This document shows positions 35,601 through 44,250 of a stretch of 64,000 nucleotides of DNA, one piece after another. Source of the DNA: Sulfitobacter sp. OXR-159 (GTDB taxonomy: Bacteria; Pseudomonadota; Alphaproteobacteria; Rhodobacterales; Rhodobacteraceae); the NCBI RefSeq assembly GCF_034377145.1, contig NZ_CP139707.1, positions 62,001 through 126,000 on the forward strand, read 5' to 3'. The notes under the pieces were generated by a model. It saw only the letters and a list, made by a program, of their open reading frames with translations, had not been told where the DNA came from and did no database searches. Within the stretch, counting starts at the first letter, position 1. Each line of letters starts with the position of its first letter. The position numbers and the translations under genes are program-made.

Positions 35601-35996
35601 AAGGGCCGCGCAGAAAGAGTGGATGGTTTGGATTTTCAGCCCGCCCGGTGTCTCAATCGCGCGGGCGAAAAGGGTGCGGGCATTGCGCAGTTGCTCGGGC
35701 GTCAACTCTCCTTGCACGCCGAGATCGGCCAAGGCATCGCGCAGCGCTTCGTCCTTCAGCATCGCCCATTCGCCCAAACGTTTGAACAGACGGTTTTGCA
35801 TCTCTGACGCGGCGGCCTTGGTATAGGTCAGGCAAAGGATGTGCTGCGGCTCCACATCGTCCAGCAACAGCCGCGCCACGCGGTCGGTCAGCACGCGGGT
35901 CTTGCCAGAGCCCGCGTTGGCGGTGAGCCAAGTGGAGGCATCGGGCCGCGCCGCTTCGATCTGGGCGCGGGTGGCATCGTCAAAATCGCGCATCAT
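32625..35996 (-). CDS. addA: Double-strand break repair helicase-nuclease AddA
   Basis: UvrD-type helicase and nuclease subunit of AddAB, which resects DNA ends for RecA in place of RecBCD. About 1,123 residues: Walker A ANAGSGKTRVLTDRVARLLL near 26-45, helicase motif GDKKQSIYSFQGADP near 400, motif VHGAKGLEAPIVILPDTGRR (in parts), and a C-terminal RecB-like nuclease with LAVDFKTN. The start is one of two adjacent ATGs (35994 or 35991) that overlap the addB stop. Large but normal size for alphaproteobacteria. Confidence 0.95.
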   Translation of the reverse strand: MMRDFDDATRAQIEAARPDASTWLTANAGSGKTRVLTDRVARLLLDDVEPQHILCLTYTKAAASEMQNRLFKRLGEWAMLKDEALRDALADLGVQGELTPEQLRNARTLFARAIETPGGLKIQTIHSFCAALLRRFPLEAQVSPQFTEIEDRAADLLRAEIVDEMAESEDAPLVADIARHYTGEDFASLTRSIVGQRDAFTDPRSWAEILTLFAQPEDLTEEKIAASVFLGSEAAMMAEIIPHLLAKGGNDGKAGAALQEIDRYDLSALPQLENTLLTGSGAKAPFTAKIGSFPTKPTQKVIAVQMPQLEQLMQRVEDAREARLALKAARKSYVLHRFAARFLERYADEKQKRGWLDFDDLILKASALLTDKAVAAWVLFRIDGGIDHILVDEAQDTSPRQWDVIERLTDEFYSGAGARNEVDRTLFVVGDKKQSIYSFQGADPEELDRKGATFEQKIGEAGQFFQRRSLAYSFRSSSAILQAVDGVFDPEIQTGFTNDGHMAFKDRLPGRVDLWPFIEKAGPDEEGDWTDPVDRRSARHHTVQLAERIARRIKELTTEEHFLPDDSKGGLARRRIQPGDFLILVQRRSALFSEIIRACKAAELPIAGADRLKVGAELAVRDLAAILSFLATPDDDLSLATALKSPLFGWSEQDLFTLAHYRKEDHLWQALRGQTETHAATLAVLRDLRGQVDYLRPYDLIERILTRHDGRRKLLARLGPEAEDGINAMLSQALSYERGTVPSLTGFLQWMQTDDLEIKRQIDSASNQIRVMTVHGAKGLEAPIVILPDTGRRDVTIKDEIITVDGTPVWKAPADDMPQPMRARLDEMKEAALQERLRLFYVAMTRAEKWLIVAAAGELSKDESSWYQITAAALARLRAEPLGDDGTLRYQQGDWDTLDIVETPEKIVTTPVLDPIFTRSAPSLRGEDKTLSPSDLGDAKALAGEAGFDMDTALSYGTLVHELLEHLPLMGPDARQVFLDRLARRHPPEMIARAESEADAVLRTPALAPLFTETTLAEVPVTGSLGHQRLHGTIDRLVIAEDHILAVDFKTNRVVPETADACPDGLLRQMGAYAHMLRQIYPDRRIETAILWTARPALMVLPNDIVTNALRALPYLDATAPRS

Positions 35997-38950
35997 TCCA
36001 AATCCTCTGGACGGGCAGAGCTGGTGCCGTCCCATTCGCCGAAGCGGGCCAGTTGGTCATAATTCCCGGCAAAAGCATCGCTTTGCACCATGCGGCGCGC
36101 GGTGAAGCCCTGCCCCTCATCAAGGTAGCGTGAGAGCAGCGCGTGCAGCCCGGCGAGCACCTCTTGCGGGTTTTCTTCTTCCAGCGGGGCAGGGACTTCG
36201 ACGGGTTTCGACCCGAGCCCGATAAAGGCAGCATGGGCCACATGGGCCACGCCCACCTCTGGGAAACCGCCACGCTCGACCATCGCAGCCTCGATCAGCA
36301 GTTGCTTGTCAAACAGCCGCTGTTCCTTTTTGCCCGGCGGCGTCCCGGTCTTGTAGTCGTAGATCAGCACATCGCCATCATCGGTCTGGTCGATCCGGTC
36401 CGCAAAGCCACTGAGGGTAAAGCCGAGGTCGGCGAAGGTGTAGCTGCCGCGCGCGCCCTGTTCGAACGCGACGGGGCTGGAGAATGCGGCGCGTTGGCTT
36501 TCACGGGCGATGAACCAATCTGCGATCCGGTCGATCCGTGCCAGCCACATGGCGCGGGCGGCGGGCCATGGGGCTTCCTCCTCCAGCACTTCGGCGGCCA
36601 CTTGCATCAGCGTGTCGCGGGTCAGTCGCGTAGGATCGCGGGCCACCAGCTTCACGAAATCCTCCATGATGCGGTGCAAAACGATGCCCCGCACCGGCGC
36701 GTCGGGAGATTGCACCAGCGGGTTGATCGGACGCAATTTCAGGCTGTGCTTGGCGTAGACGGCATAGGGATCACGGATCAGCGTCTTGATCTCGGTCACC
36801 GATAGTTTGCGCGGCCGCGCGGCACGGGGCGGGCGCGGCGAGGGGCGCGGCGCGGGGGCCGTACGCTTCACCGCCTCAAGGCCGCGCACCTGATCCAGCC
36901 AATAGCCGCCGCGTTGTTGCATCGCCTTCCACGCCTCCGGCCCGCCGGTGTCGCCCAAGCCGCCCAGCAGATTGCCCAACCGGTTCAGCCAGCGTGACGG
37001 CACCATCTCGGCCTCATCCGAGCGGATCGCTCGGGTGATCCAAACCTCGGGGCTAGCGATGGCTTGCTGATAGTCATGCGCCGACAGGCCGATGCGCCGT
37101 TCGGGCAACAGCAGCCCGGCCTTCTCGCGCATTTGACGGTTGAGCCAAGGATCGGGCGGCGGGGCTTCGGGCCATGTGCCTTCGTTCAATCCGCCGAGGA
37201 TGACCAGATCGGCCCCCTGAACCCGCGCCTCCATCGTGCCCCAGATCATGATGTCGGGGTGCGGGGTATCGGCCTCACGCACCTCTTCTTGGGACAAAAC
37301 CGCGCCCAGCAGGTCGGCGTAATCTGCGGCATTCATCGCGCCGCCATGGGCGGCATGCTCCGTCAGGTTGGCCATCACCGCCGCAGCCGCGATGCCCGCA
37401 CCCTGCTGCCAGAGCAGGTGATCGGGGTCGGCGGGTTGCCCGGCGGCGATCCTTTCGGCCAGCGCCAAATGCGCGGCGACGCAATCGGGCAGGGGCCGCT
37501 CTCCGGGGGCGTCATGGCCGGGGAAGGTCTCGCCCAGCCAAGCGACCCAATCGCGGAAGCCGCTGGGGTCCTCCATCCGCTTCGCGGCCCGCTCTGCAAT
37601 CTCGACCAAGCTCTCTGCATCGGGATAGGGCAGCCCGTGACGCCGGATCTCGGCCTCGAGCCGCTGGGTGTAAAGCTGGTGAAAGTTCCGCCCCGCGCCG
37701 CTGTGTGTCAGCGGGTGTTTCAGCAGGGTCAGCAGCGCCTCGGCATCCAGTTTCCGGACGAACAGCGCCGCCACATGGCGCAAGAACCGCCCCGGCGGAG
37801 AGAGTTGCAGCGGCATCCCGGCGCTGTCGTCAGGCAGGATGTTCCACCGATCAAGAGCCGCCGTGACCTGCCGGGTAAGCATCCGGTCGGGCGTGATCAA
37901 CGCGGCTTTCACCCCGTCTTCGGCAGCTTGGCGCAGACGCAGCGCAATGGCCAATGCCTCGACCCGCGGCGTGGGCGCTTCGATCAGGGTGATGTTGGCG
38001 GTGGCACCTTGCAGGTCTTCCAGTTTCGGCCCCTCACCCAGCCAAGCATGGGTGACCGGCGCGGGCCGGAGCGAGAGCGACACCAGCTTGTTACGGGCCG
38101 TCGAAACCGGGGGCATCTCGCACCACGGCTCAACCGCGCCGCGCGCAACGCCGAGCATGTTCATAAGCTTGCGAAAGCGGTATTGCGGGTGATCCTCGGC
38201 CAAAAGCGCCTGATCCAATTCATTCCAAACGGCGGTCGGCATCTCAAAGTCGAAACCGGGCAGGATGATCGCCCCTTGCGGCAGGCGGGCCACGGCCTCC
38301 ATCAGCAGCGCGGTGGTCCCGCGCGAGCCGGTGGAGCCGGCAAGGATCACCGGGTGCTGCGGTGGATTGTCCTGCCAGCGGGCGATGATCCGGGCGACGA
38401 GTTGACGCCGCCGCGCTTCGGCATCCGGGCGGGTGGTGGTCTGACCTAGATAGTCATGGGCGATGGCTAGGAACCGCTGCGCGCGCTCCCAATGGGCCGA
38501 GAGATGGCCAACGTCCAGCCCGGCCACCGTCTCGGGCGAGACCCCTTCGCCCTGCATCTCGTCGATCAGGCCCGCAAGACTGTCCGACAGCGCATAAAGC
38601 GACGCGCGCGGCGCGAGATCCGGCGCGGCATCCAGTAGGCGCGACACCAGTTGAATGAGTTCCAGCCGCCGTTGCAGCGGTGGCGTTGGGGCAGGCAGCG
38701 CAATGCCGGGGCCCAAGGCATCAAGGTCCGTAATCAGCCGAATGCGGGGCAGAAACCCCGCCGGTCCTGCGTCGAAATCATGGCGCAACCGGCGTGCCAT
38801 TCGGTTGGTGTTGACCAGCAGTTCAACGCGGGCCATCGCCTCGGGCGGGCCATTCTCCAACCGGTCGCAAAGCCCGCGCACCAACCCGCGTGGGAAGTCG
38901 ACACCGGGGGCGAGGCCAAAGACTCGGGGGCTGTCTTGCGGTTCAAACAT
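35993..38950 (-). CDS. addB: Double-strand break repair protein AddB
   Basis: Partner of AddA; an inactive helicase fold that scans for Chi-like sites, with a C-terminal nuclease. About 985 residues. The helicase-like loop GSTGSRGTTAL near 217 is degenerate, as in the alphaproteobacterial type. The nuclease has LIYDYKTGTPPG near 895 (Asp-x-Lys). I chose the ATG at 38948-38950, which overlaps murU by 8 bases, over a longer reading upstream. Confidence 0.94.
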   Translation of the reverse strand: MFEPQDSPRVFGLAPGVDFPRGLVRGLCDRLENGPPEAMARVELLVNTNRMARRLRHDFDAGPAGFLPRIRLITDLDALGPGIALPAPTPPLQRRLELIQLVSRLLDAAPDLAPRASLYALSDSLAGLIDEMQGEGVSPETVAGLDVGHLSAHWERAQRFLAIAHDYLGQTTTRPDAEARRRQLVARIIARWQDNPPQHPVILAGSTGSRGTTALLMEAVARLPQGAIILPGFDFEMPTAVWNELDQALLAEDHPQYRFRKLMNMLGVARGAVEPWCEMPPVSTARNKLVSLSLRPAPVTHAWLGEGPKLEDLQGATANITLIEAPTPRVEALAIALRLRQAAEDGVKAALITPDRMLTRQVTAALDRWNILPDDSAGMPLQLSPPGRFLRHVAALFVRKLDAEALLTLLKHPLTHSGAGRNFHQLYTQRLEAEIRRHGLPYPDAESLVEIAERAAKRMEDPSGFRDWVAWLGETFPGHDAPGERPLPDCVAAHLALAERIAAGQPADPDHLLWQQGAGIAAAAVMANLTEHAAHGGAMNAADYADLLGAVLSQEEVREADTPHPDIMIWGTMEARVQGADLVILGGLNEGTWPEAPPPDPWLNRQMREKAGLLLPERRIGLSAHDYQQAIASPEVWITRAIRSDEAEMVPSRWLNRLGNLLGGLGDTGGPEAWKAMQQRGGYWLDQVRGLEAVKRTAPAPRPSPRPPRAARPRKLSVTEIKTLIRDPYAVYAKHSLKLRPINPLVQSPDAPVRGIVLHRIMEDFVKLVARDPTRLTRDTLMQVAAEVLEEEAPWPAARAMWLARIDRIADWFIARESQRAAFSSPVAFEQGARGSYTFADLGFTLSGFADRIDQTDDGDVLIYDYKTGTPPGKKEQRLFDKQLLIEAAMVERGGFPEVGVAHVAHAAFIGLGSKPVEVPAPLEEENPQEVLAGLHALLSRYLDEGQGFTARRMVQSDAFAGNYDQLARFGEWDGTSSARPEDLE

Positions 38951-39635
38951 CGGCGCCCGCCAAAAGGCTTTCGGCAAGGGGAATGCCGCCGGGATGGCCC
39001 ACATCGCACCAACGCCCAGTATAGGGCAGGCCAAACAACGTCTCGCGCTGAAGCATCATATCCCACAATAGGTTGAGCGAGAATTTCTCGGCTTCGATAT
39101 CGGCCAGCAGATCGGTTTTGATGATCTGTATCCCGCCATAGACCTGCCCCGGCCCGCGTTGCAGGCGGCCATCCGGGGCGCGGGTAAAGTCGCCCGTGCC
39201 GCCATGGCCAAGGGTGTTTTCCAGCGGCACGGTCATCAATAGCGCTTCCATCCGCGCCGGATCCCACGCTGCTTGCAGCATCGCGAGCGGGTTCGGCCCG
39301 GCCCAAAGTGCGTCACTGTTCATGGTGAAAACCGGCCCCGCGCCCAGCAACGGCAGGGCATTGCGCAGCCCGCCGCCGGTGTCGAGGATCTCAGGCGTCT
39401 CGATCACGGTCTTAACACCCTGTGCCCGCAGATGGGCATCAAGCTGGTCGGGCAGATAGTGCAGGTTCGCCACGATCCGGGCGGGGGATATCCCGCGGGC
39501 GAGGTCCAGCGCGTGGTCGATCAAGGGGCGACCTGCGACCGGCACCATGGGCTTGGGCTGGGTCTGGGTGAGATGTTTCATACGCGTGCCGAACCCGGCC
39601 GCGAACATCATGATGGCGTCGGGATAGTCGCGCAT
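38943..39635 (-). CDS. murU: N-acetylmuramate-1-phosphate uridylyltransferase MurU
   Basis: Nucleotidyltransferase making UDP-MurNAc in the peptidoglycan recycling route that bypasses MurA. 230 residues with the N-terminal nucleotide-binding signature FAAGFGTRMKHLT..PKPM at about 11-30, a TGGGLRNALPLLG block near 88-100, and MNSDALW near 110. Directly downstream of amgK and overlapping it by 28 bases, the pair that defines this route. A glucose-1-phosphate-type substrate is the main alternative. Confidence 0.87.
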   Translation of the reverse strand: MRDYPDAIMMFAAGFGTRMKHLTQTQPKPMVPVAGRPLIDHALDLARGISPARIVANLHYLPDQLDAHLRAQGVKTVIETPEILDTGGGLRNALPLLGAGPVFTMNSDALWAGPNPLAMLQAAWDPARMEALLMTVPLENTLGHGGTGDFTRAPDGRLQRGPGQVYGGIQIIKTDLLADIEAEKFSLNLLWDMMLQRETLFGLPYTGRWCDVGHPGGIPLAESLLAGADV

Positions 39636-40621
39636 TGGCTTTTTAGATGCTCCAAGAATTCGGGGGTCGGAGGGGGCAGCACGCCCGCGATAGAATCCGC
39701 CACCGCGGCAAGCGCGGGATGACGCAGGTTATGTTGCAGATGCTGCCACACACGGGGGATCAGATCGACGTAATGCGGTTTGCCATCACGCAGGCAAAGG
39801 CGCGCAAAAATGCCCAGAATGCGCAGATTGCGCTGGGCACCAAGCAGCGCATAGGCGCGGCGGAAGGGGGCGGCTTCTTGTTCGGTCTGGGCAAGGTAAT
39901 AGTCGATGATCTGTGCCTCCACCGCGCGGGGAACATCACGGCGGGCGTCTTGCAGGATTGAGACCAGATCATAGGCCGGATGGCCCAGCAGCGCGTCCTG
40001 AAAATCCAGCAAGCCGACGCGCGCGGCACCTTCGCGCTCCGGCAGCCAGAGCAGATTTTCGGCGTGATAGTCGCGCAGGATCACGACCTTGGGCGCGTCA
40101 TCCAGCGCAGCGGCGAGGGGGCGGAAAGCCTGCGCGAAAGCGGCGCTTGCCACTTGCCCACCCTCGGGTGCGTAAAAGTCGAATGCGGGGGCTACCATAT
40201 CGGTCAGCCAATCGGCATCGCAAAGCGGCAGTTCCGGCAAGGGGGCGCTGTGAAGTTTGACCAATACGTCTGCGGCGGCGCGGTACAGCGGAAGTTCCCG
40301 AGCGGGATCAGCCGCCATCAGCCGGGCGAAAAGGTCATCGCCAAGGTCTTCGATCAGCAGCAGCCCGTGGTCGCTGTCCTTGTGGTAAATCTGGGGCGCG
40401 CTGAGGCCGCAGGCCGTCAGATGCGCCGCGACATCAAGGAAGGGGCGCACGTCTTCGCCGCGTTCGGGTGGGGCATCCATCAAGATGGCCCTATCTCCAT
40501 TCTCTTTGCGCAGCCGGTCATACCGCCGGTTGGAGGCGTCGCCCGCCAGCAGCTTTCGGGTGGCCCCGGCCCAGCCGGACGTTTGCAAAAAACCTTCGAT
40601 TAATGCGGCGCGTTCGGTCAT
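39608..40621 (-). CDS. amgK: Anomeric MurNAc/GlcNAc kinase AmgK (aminoglycoside phosphotransferase fold)
   Basis: Phosphorylates MurNAc or GlcNAc at C1 in cell-wall recycling. 337 residues with the APH fold: ASNRRYDRL nucleotide loop near 28-36, ILRDYHAENLLWL catalytic loop near 195-207 (Asp), and LLDFQDALLGHPAYDLVS with the metal-binding Asp near 218-235. The ATG at 40619-40621 overlaps tsaE by 4 bases; a longer frame inside tsaE was dropped. Not an antibiotic resistance gene by context. Confidence 0.87.
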   Translation of the reverse strand: MTERAALIEGFLQTSGWAGATRKLLAGDASNRRYDRLRKENGDRAILMDAPPERGEDVRPFLDVAAHLTACGLSAPQIYHKDSDHGLLLIEDLGDDLFARLMAADPARELPLYRAAADVLVKLHSAPLPELPLCDADWLTDMVAPAFDFYAPEGGQVASAAFAQAFRPLAAALDDAPKVVILRDYHAENLLWLPEREGAARVGLLDFQDALLGHPAYDLVSILQDARRDVPRAVEAQIIDYYLAQTEQEAAPFRRAYALLGAQRNLRILGIFARLCLRDGKPHYVDLIPRVWQHLQHNLRHPALAAVADSIAGVLPPPTPEFLEHLKSQCATIPTPS

Positions 40622-41091
40622 GTGCGCCACTCTGTCAACTTGGTGGCCCAACCGCTGCCGGACCATTCGGCTGTCAGCGCGCGGCTGTCTTCGTGGGCCC
40701 CGGGGGAAAGGCTGATCCGTAGCGCCCCGGCGGGGGCGAGCGGGCCCAGACGATCCGGCCATTCCACCAGACAGATCGCGTCATGAAAGGCCTCAACCAG
40801 TCCCAATTCCTCAATCTCATGGGTGGAGGTCAGACGGTAGAGATCGGCATGCCAGATCGCGCCGCTTGCCCCCTCATAGGTTTGCACCAATGTGAAGGTC
40901 GGTGAGGGGATGTCCTCGGGGTAGTCGAGCAGTTCGGTAATCAGGGCGCGGGCGAAATGGGTCTTGCCCGCACCGACATCGCCGCTGAGCAAAATGACAT
41001 CGCCGGGTGACAGGCGGCGGGCCAATTGCTGGGCGCGCCGGGCGGTGTCATCGGGGCCGCTGAGCCGGAGGGAAAGGGTATCGTCGGACAT
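40618..41091 (-). CDS. tsaE: tRNA threonylcarbamoyladenosine biosynthesis ATPase TsaE
   Basis: P-loop ATPase that acts with TsaB and TsaD in forming t6A37 of tRNA. 157 residues with GDVGAGKTHFARALI at 37-51, the SPTFTLVQTYEG block and the HADLYRL motif near 78-84. First gene of the amgK-murU-addBA-trxA run. tsaD lies elsewhere in this window (51950-53053). Confidence 0.95.
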   Translation of the reverse strand: MSDDTLSLRLSGPDDTARRAQQLARRLSPGDVILLSGDVGAGKTHFARALITELLDYPEDIPSPTFTLVQTYEGASGAIWHADLYRLTSTHEIEELGLVEAFHDAICLVEWPDRLGPLAPAGALRISLSPGAHEDSRALTAEWSGSGWATKLTEWRT

Positions 41092-41147
41092 GCCCCATGC
41101 TTAGCGTGCCGACACGCAGCCGCAAGATTAAAGCGGCGGGGAATGCC

Positions 41148-42674
41148 CTAGTTGGAGGGTTGTCGCCGGTCGCATGCCGAAGGCATGGCGCTGCGGTCCG
41201 GGCGGGCCGTTCCAACCGGGGTCGGGCGGAAGCGCAAAAGCGTCGCGCCGGAAGCGATGGCCGAAATCTCACAAGTGAGGGCCACGCCGTGGAGCGGAGC
41301 GATGGGCATGTTCCAGCCCGCGCGGTCCCCTCTGCCCATGACAAACTCGGCCACGTCGGGCCACAGCGGATTGGCGGCCGACATCTTTTGCCAGACGCGG
41401 ATCGCGTCGTTGATTGTAATCTCGGCAAAGCTTTTGTCGGGGTCTTGTTTCCATTGGTCGCGATAGGCGGCGTTGCAAAAGGTCAGCACGCCGGAGGCGG
41501 AGAAGACGGCGAACCCATCTTCGAGCTTGTCCAGCAGGCTTTGGCTTTGCTCAAGCTCAGCGCGGAAATTGCGGGTCAGGGTGACTTCGGCGGTGATGTC
41601 TTCGATCAAGAATGCGGTGGCCCCGTCGGGGTGGGGCCGGCCACGGATGCTGTAGGTTTGACCGTTCTCAAGCGACCATGTCTCTTGATAGCGCCCATCG
41701 GTTGCGGCGGCGATCACCTCGGCAATCTCCTGACGCCAATTCTTGTAGTTTTTTGGTTCCGGCATGCGGCGGCTTTCGCGCAGCTGATCGAAAAAGGACA
41801 CCATCGTCGGTCGGGCGCTGAGAAAGGGGGCGGGCAGGGAGGTCAGGTCAACCAGGGCAGGGTTGAACAGGGCCAACTGCCCATTGCGGTCAAAAATCGC
41901 CAGCCCGATGGACAGATGCGCAAAGGTCTTGGCAAGGGTTTGAACGAAGTTGCGCTGCGCCTCTTCGGCGGCGACCACAGCGTTGATGCAGGTGGCGTGG
42001 TAGACCTGCACATTGTCCTCTGTCGTGGTGGTCAGGGCGTACCAATCGGGTTTGTCCCCGTCGCCGCAGCGCAGGCATACGCGGTTGGGATGTTCGGGCG
42101 AGGGCGTGCTGAACAATGCGGCGCCGCCGCATTCAGGATCGGCCGGTGCCTTGCGTTTCAGGGCCCCGTAGGCCCGGTTGTGCCAGATGATGCGGCCTGC
42201 GGCATTGGTCTGCCATGCAGGGTTGGGGTTGGTTTCGCTGGCCCGGCGCAGCGCGGCGAGTTTTTGGAATGTCTCTTGCGTGATCTCTTCGGCCGCGCGG
42301 GTCTGGGGCAGGTGCAGCCAGCATAGCGCGTCCCGCCATGTGATGCGAAGTTCCGACGGGCTGTCGCCATCCTCTGCCACGAGGGTCAGTTTGCCAGTGG
42401 CCCCGTGCCGGGCCGTGCGGGGGAATTCAGGAAACCGCGACAGCAGCGCTTCGCGGATGTCCTCCCACTGGTGGTGGCCGGGGGCGAGGGCAAAGCGGGT
42501 CAGCGCGCTGTCGGAGCCGTGGATCAACTCGCCGTCTTCGAAAAGCAGGCTCATATCGTCGATGCCGGGCGGTGCCGCAGCGGGGCGGCCCGCGTTTGTG
42601 CTAAGCCACCAAAGGGCGGCCAGAGCGGCGGTGAAAGCAGCGGCAAGCACGATGATAACGTCTGGCAATGCCAT
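41148..42674 (-). CDS. divL: DivL-like PAS-domain regulator without kinase domain
   Basis: 508 residues: one N-terminal membrane anchor (VIIVLAAAFTAALAALWWLS, about 6-25), then several PAS folds. The PAS motifs include AAGRIIWHNRAYGAL near 160, GLAIFDRNGQLALFNPALVDL near 263, and GFAVFSASGVLTFCNAAYRDQW near 388 (PAS-7 type, all in part). It ends after a last PAS-like stretch with no HisKA or HATPase block. In Rhodobacter capsulatus a PAS protein near regB is known as DivL and affects CtrA and gene transfer agent; this gene has the same context. A perfect CtrA box lies 50 bases upstream. Confidence 0.7.
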   Translation of the reverse strand: MALPDVIIVLAAAFTAALAALWWLSTNAGRPAAAPPGIDDMSLLFEDGELIHGSDSALTRFALAPGHHQWEDIREALLSRFPEFPRTARHGATGKLTLVAEDGDSPSELRITWRDALCWLHLPQTRAAEEITQETFQKLAALRRASETNPNPAWQTNAAGRIIWHNRAYGALKRKAPADPECGGAALFSTPSPEHPNRVCLRCGDGDKPDWYALTTTTEDNVQVYHATCINAVVAAEEAQRNFVQTLAKTFAHLSIGLAIFDRNGQLALFNPALVDLTSLPAPFLSARPTMVSFFDQLRESRRMPEPKNYKNWRQEIAEVIAAATDGRYQETWSLENGQTYSIRGRPHPDGATAFLIEDITAEVTLTRNFRAELEQSQSLLDKLEDGFAVFSASGVLTFCNAAYRDQWKQDPDKSFAEITINDAIRVWQKMSAANPLWPDVAEFVMGRGDRAGWNMPIAPLHGVALTCEISAIASGATLLRFRPTPVGTARPDRSAMPSACDRRQPSN

Positions 42675-42724
42675 GACGGATACCCCTTTCGGCAAATGCG
42701 ACGCCCTATATTGAGAGCCAAAGG

Positions 42725-42739
42725 TTAACGGCGGGTTAA
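42725..42739. promoter_or_regulatory. CtrA-type binding site upstream of the DivL-like gene
   Basis: GTTAA-CGGCGGG-TTAAC: the exact TTAA-N7-TTAA pattern recognised by the cell-cycle regulator CtrA. It sits 51 bases before the DivL-like ATG and about 20 bases after the regB stop codon, which lies on the same strand. Confidence 0.65.
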
Positions 42740-42759
42740 CAAAAGCGCAGTTCCCCCTT

Positions 42760-44151
42760 TCAAGCCGTTAAGCGCTGGTTCTCGCCCATCACGGCATCAT
42801 CGGGGCCAAGGTCCAGCAGGCGGCGCGGCCAGACGACTTCGACCACCGCGCCGCTGCCTGCGGGCGGCAACCCGCGCAGCCAACCGCTGTCTGACCCATT
42901 GGCAAACCGGAGCCGCGCGCCGGACCGTTCGAGGAAAGTCTTGGCGATGAAAAGCCCCAGCCCCATGCCCTCATATTCGGGGCGCGCCGTCTCGCTTGCC
43001 GTGCCGCTACGGCGGCGCAGGAAGGGGTCGCCGATCCGCCCTAGATGCTGCGGCGGAAAGCCCGGCCCGTTGTCGATGATCCGCACCGAGATATCCTCGG
43101 CGGACCATTCGGTTTCGATCCAAACCGTGCTCTCGGCAAAATCCACCGCGTTCTGCACCAGATTGCGCAGCCCATGAATGATCTCGGGTTTGCGCGGGAT
43201 CGTCGGGGGGCGCGCGTGATCTCGGGCCATCGGGTTGTCAGAGAACATCACCGTCTTGCCGCGCTCCAGATGTGGCTCGGCGGCCTCTTTCACCACGGCG
43301 GTGAGTTGCGCGCGTTGCATATGCAGATCGTCTTTCCCAATGCGGCCCATATCGCGCAGGATATCGCGACACCGGTCAGCCTGATCGCGGATCAACGCGG
43401 CGTCTTCGGCCAGATCGGGCCGGTCTTCGAGGTCACCCAGCAGTTCGGTGCTGGCCAGTTTGATGGTGGCTAGGGGCGTTCCCAATTCATGGGCGGCAGC
43501 GGCCACAACACCGCTCAGGTCCGACAATTTCTGCTCCCGTGCCAGCACCATCTGCGTGGCCGAGAGGGCATCGGCCATGGAGTGGACCTCAGTCGTGACG
43601 CGCCGCGAATAGGCGCTGGTGAAAACGATGGCGATCAGCAGCGCCGCCCAATGGCCAAAGACAAAAATGCCGGGTTGGCGCAGCACATCGCCCGACTGGG
43701 TGACAAGCGGCAGATGCCACAGCGCCAGCACCGAAGCCGCGACAATCGCGGTAGCGCCCAAAACCAGTGTCGAACGCAGGCTGAGTGCGGTGGCCGAGAT
43801 CGTTACCGGGGCCAGCAGCAACAGCGCAAAGGGATTGTGCAACCCTCCGGTCAGCCCCAGCAGGGCGGTCAGTTGCAGCAGGTCAAACAGGACCATGGCA
43901 AGGTTCTCGCGCTCGGACAGGCGTTTGTTCTGGGGAAAGACAAAGGCCGCGACGAGGTTGCCGACCACCGAGGCACCGATGGTCAGATAACACAGGCCGA
44001 AGGCCAGTTGCAGCCCTAGCGCCCATTGCGCCACGGTGACGGCGGTCAACTGTCCGGCGATGGCGAACCAGCGCAGCAGGATCATCGTGCGCAGGCGGAT
44101 CCAACTGGCGCGGGTGCGCCCGTCGAGGGGCCGAATGTTTGCCTGCGTCAT
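42760..44151 (-). CDS. regB: Redox-sensing histidine kinase RegB/PrrB
   Basis: Membrane sensor kinase of the global redox system. 463 residues: six hydrophobic segments (about 23-180), the ubiquinone-binding motif GGLHNPF at 102-108, H-box AHELGTPLATI with phosphorylated His221, the conserved redox-active Cys261 (DQADRCRDIL), and the ATPase boxes (LRNLVQNAVDFA, IIDNGPGFPP, GMGLGLFIAKTFL). Divergent from senC-regA with a 99-base shared control region, as in Rhodobacter. Confidence 0.96.
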   Translation of the reverse strand: MTQANIRPLDGRTRASWIRLRTMILLRWFAIAGQLTAVTVAQWALGLQLAFGLCYLTIGASVVGNLVAAFVFPQNKRLSERENLAMVLFDLLQLTALLGLTGGLHNPFALLLLAPVTISATALSLRSTLVLGATAIVAASVLALWHLPLVTQSGDVLRQPGIFVFGHWAALLIAIVFTSAYSRRVTTEVHSMADALSATQMVLAREQKLSDLSGVVAAAAHELGTPLATIKLASTELLGDLEDRPDLAEDAALIRDQADRCRDILRDMGRIGKDDLHMQRAQLTAVVKEAAEPHLERGKTVMFSDNPMARDHARPPTIPRKPEIIHGLRNLVQNAVDFAESTVWIETEWSAEDISVRIIDNGPGFPPQHLGRIGDPFLRRRSGTASETARPEYEGMGLGLFIAKTFLERSGARLRFANGSDSGWLRGLPPAGSGAVVEVVWPRRLLDLGPDDAVMGENQRLTA

Positions 44152-44250
44152 CTGAGCCCCATCACTTTATTGCGTCTTGCATCACCTGCGATCTAGCGTA
44201 GGTCTGCGGCGAAACACGATCAAGAGCGGCCATCGGCGCAAAGGACTGAC

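Noticed and set aside
39608..40621. Aminoglycoside resistance kinase
   Set aside because: The fold is the same, but adjacency to murU and tsaE points to AmgK in cell-wall recycling.
44152..44250. RegA-binding site in the regB-senC spacer
   Set aside because: GCGGC is present, but I could not find a convincing second half at the right spacing. Autoregulation is plausible but not shown by sequence.
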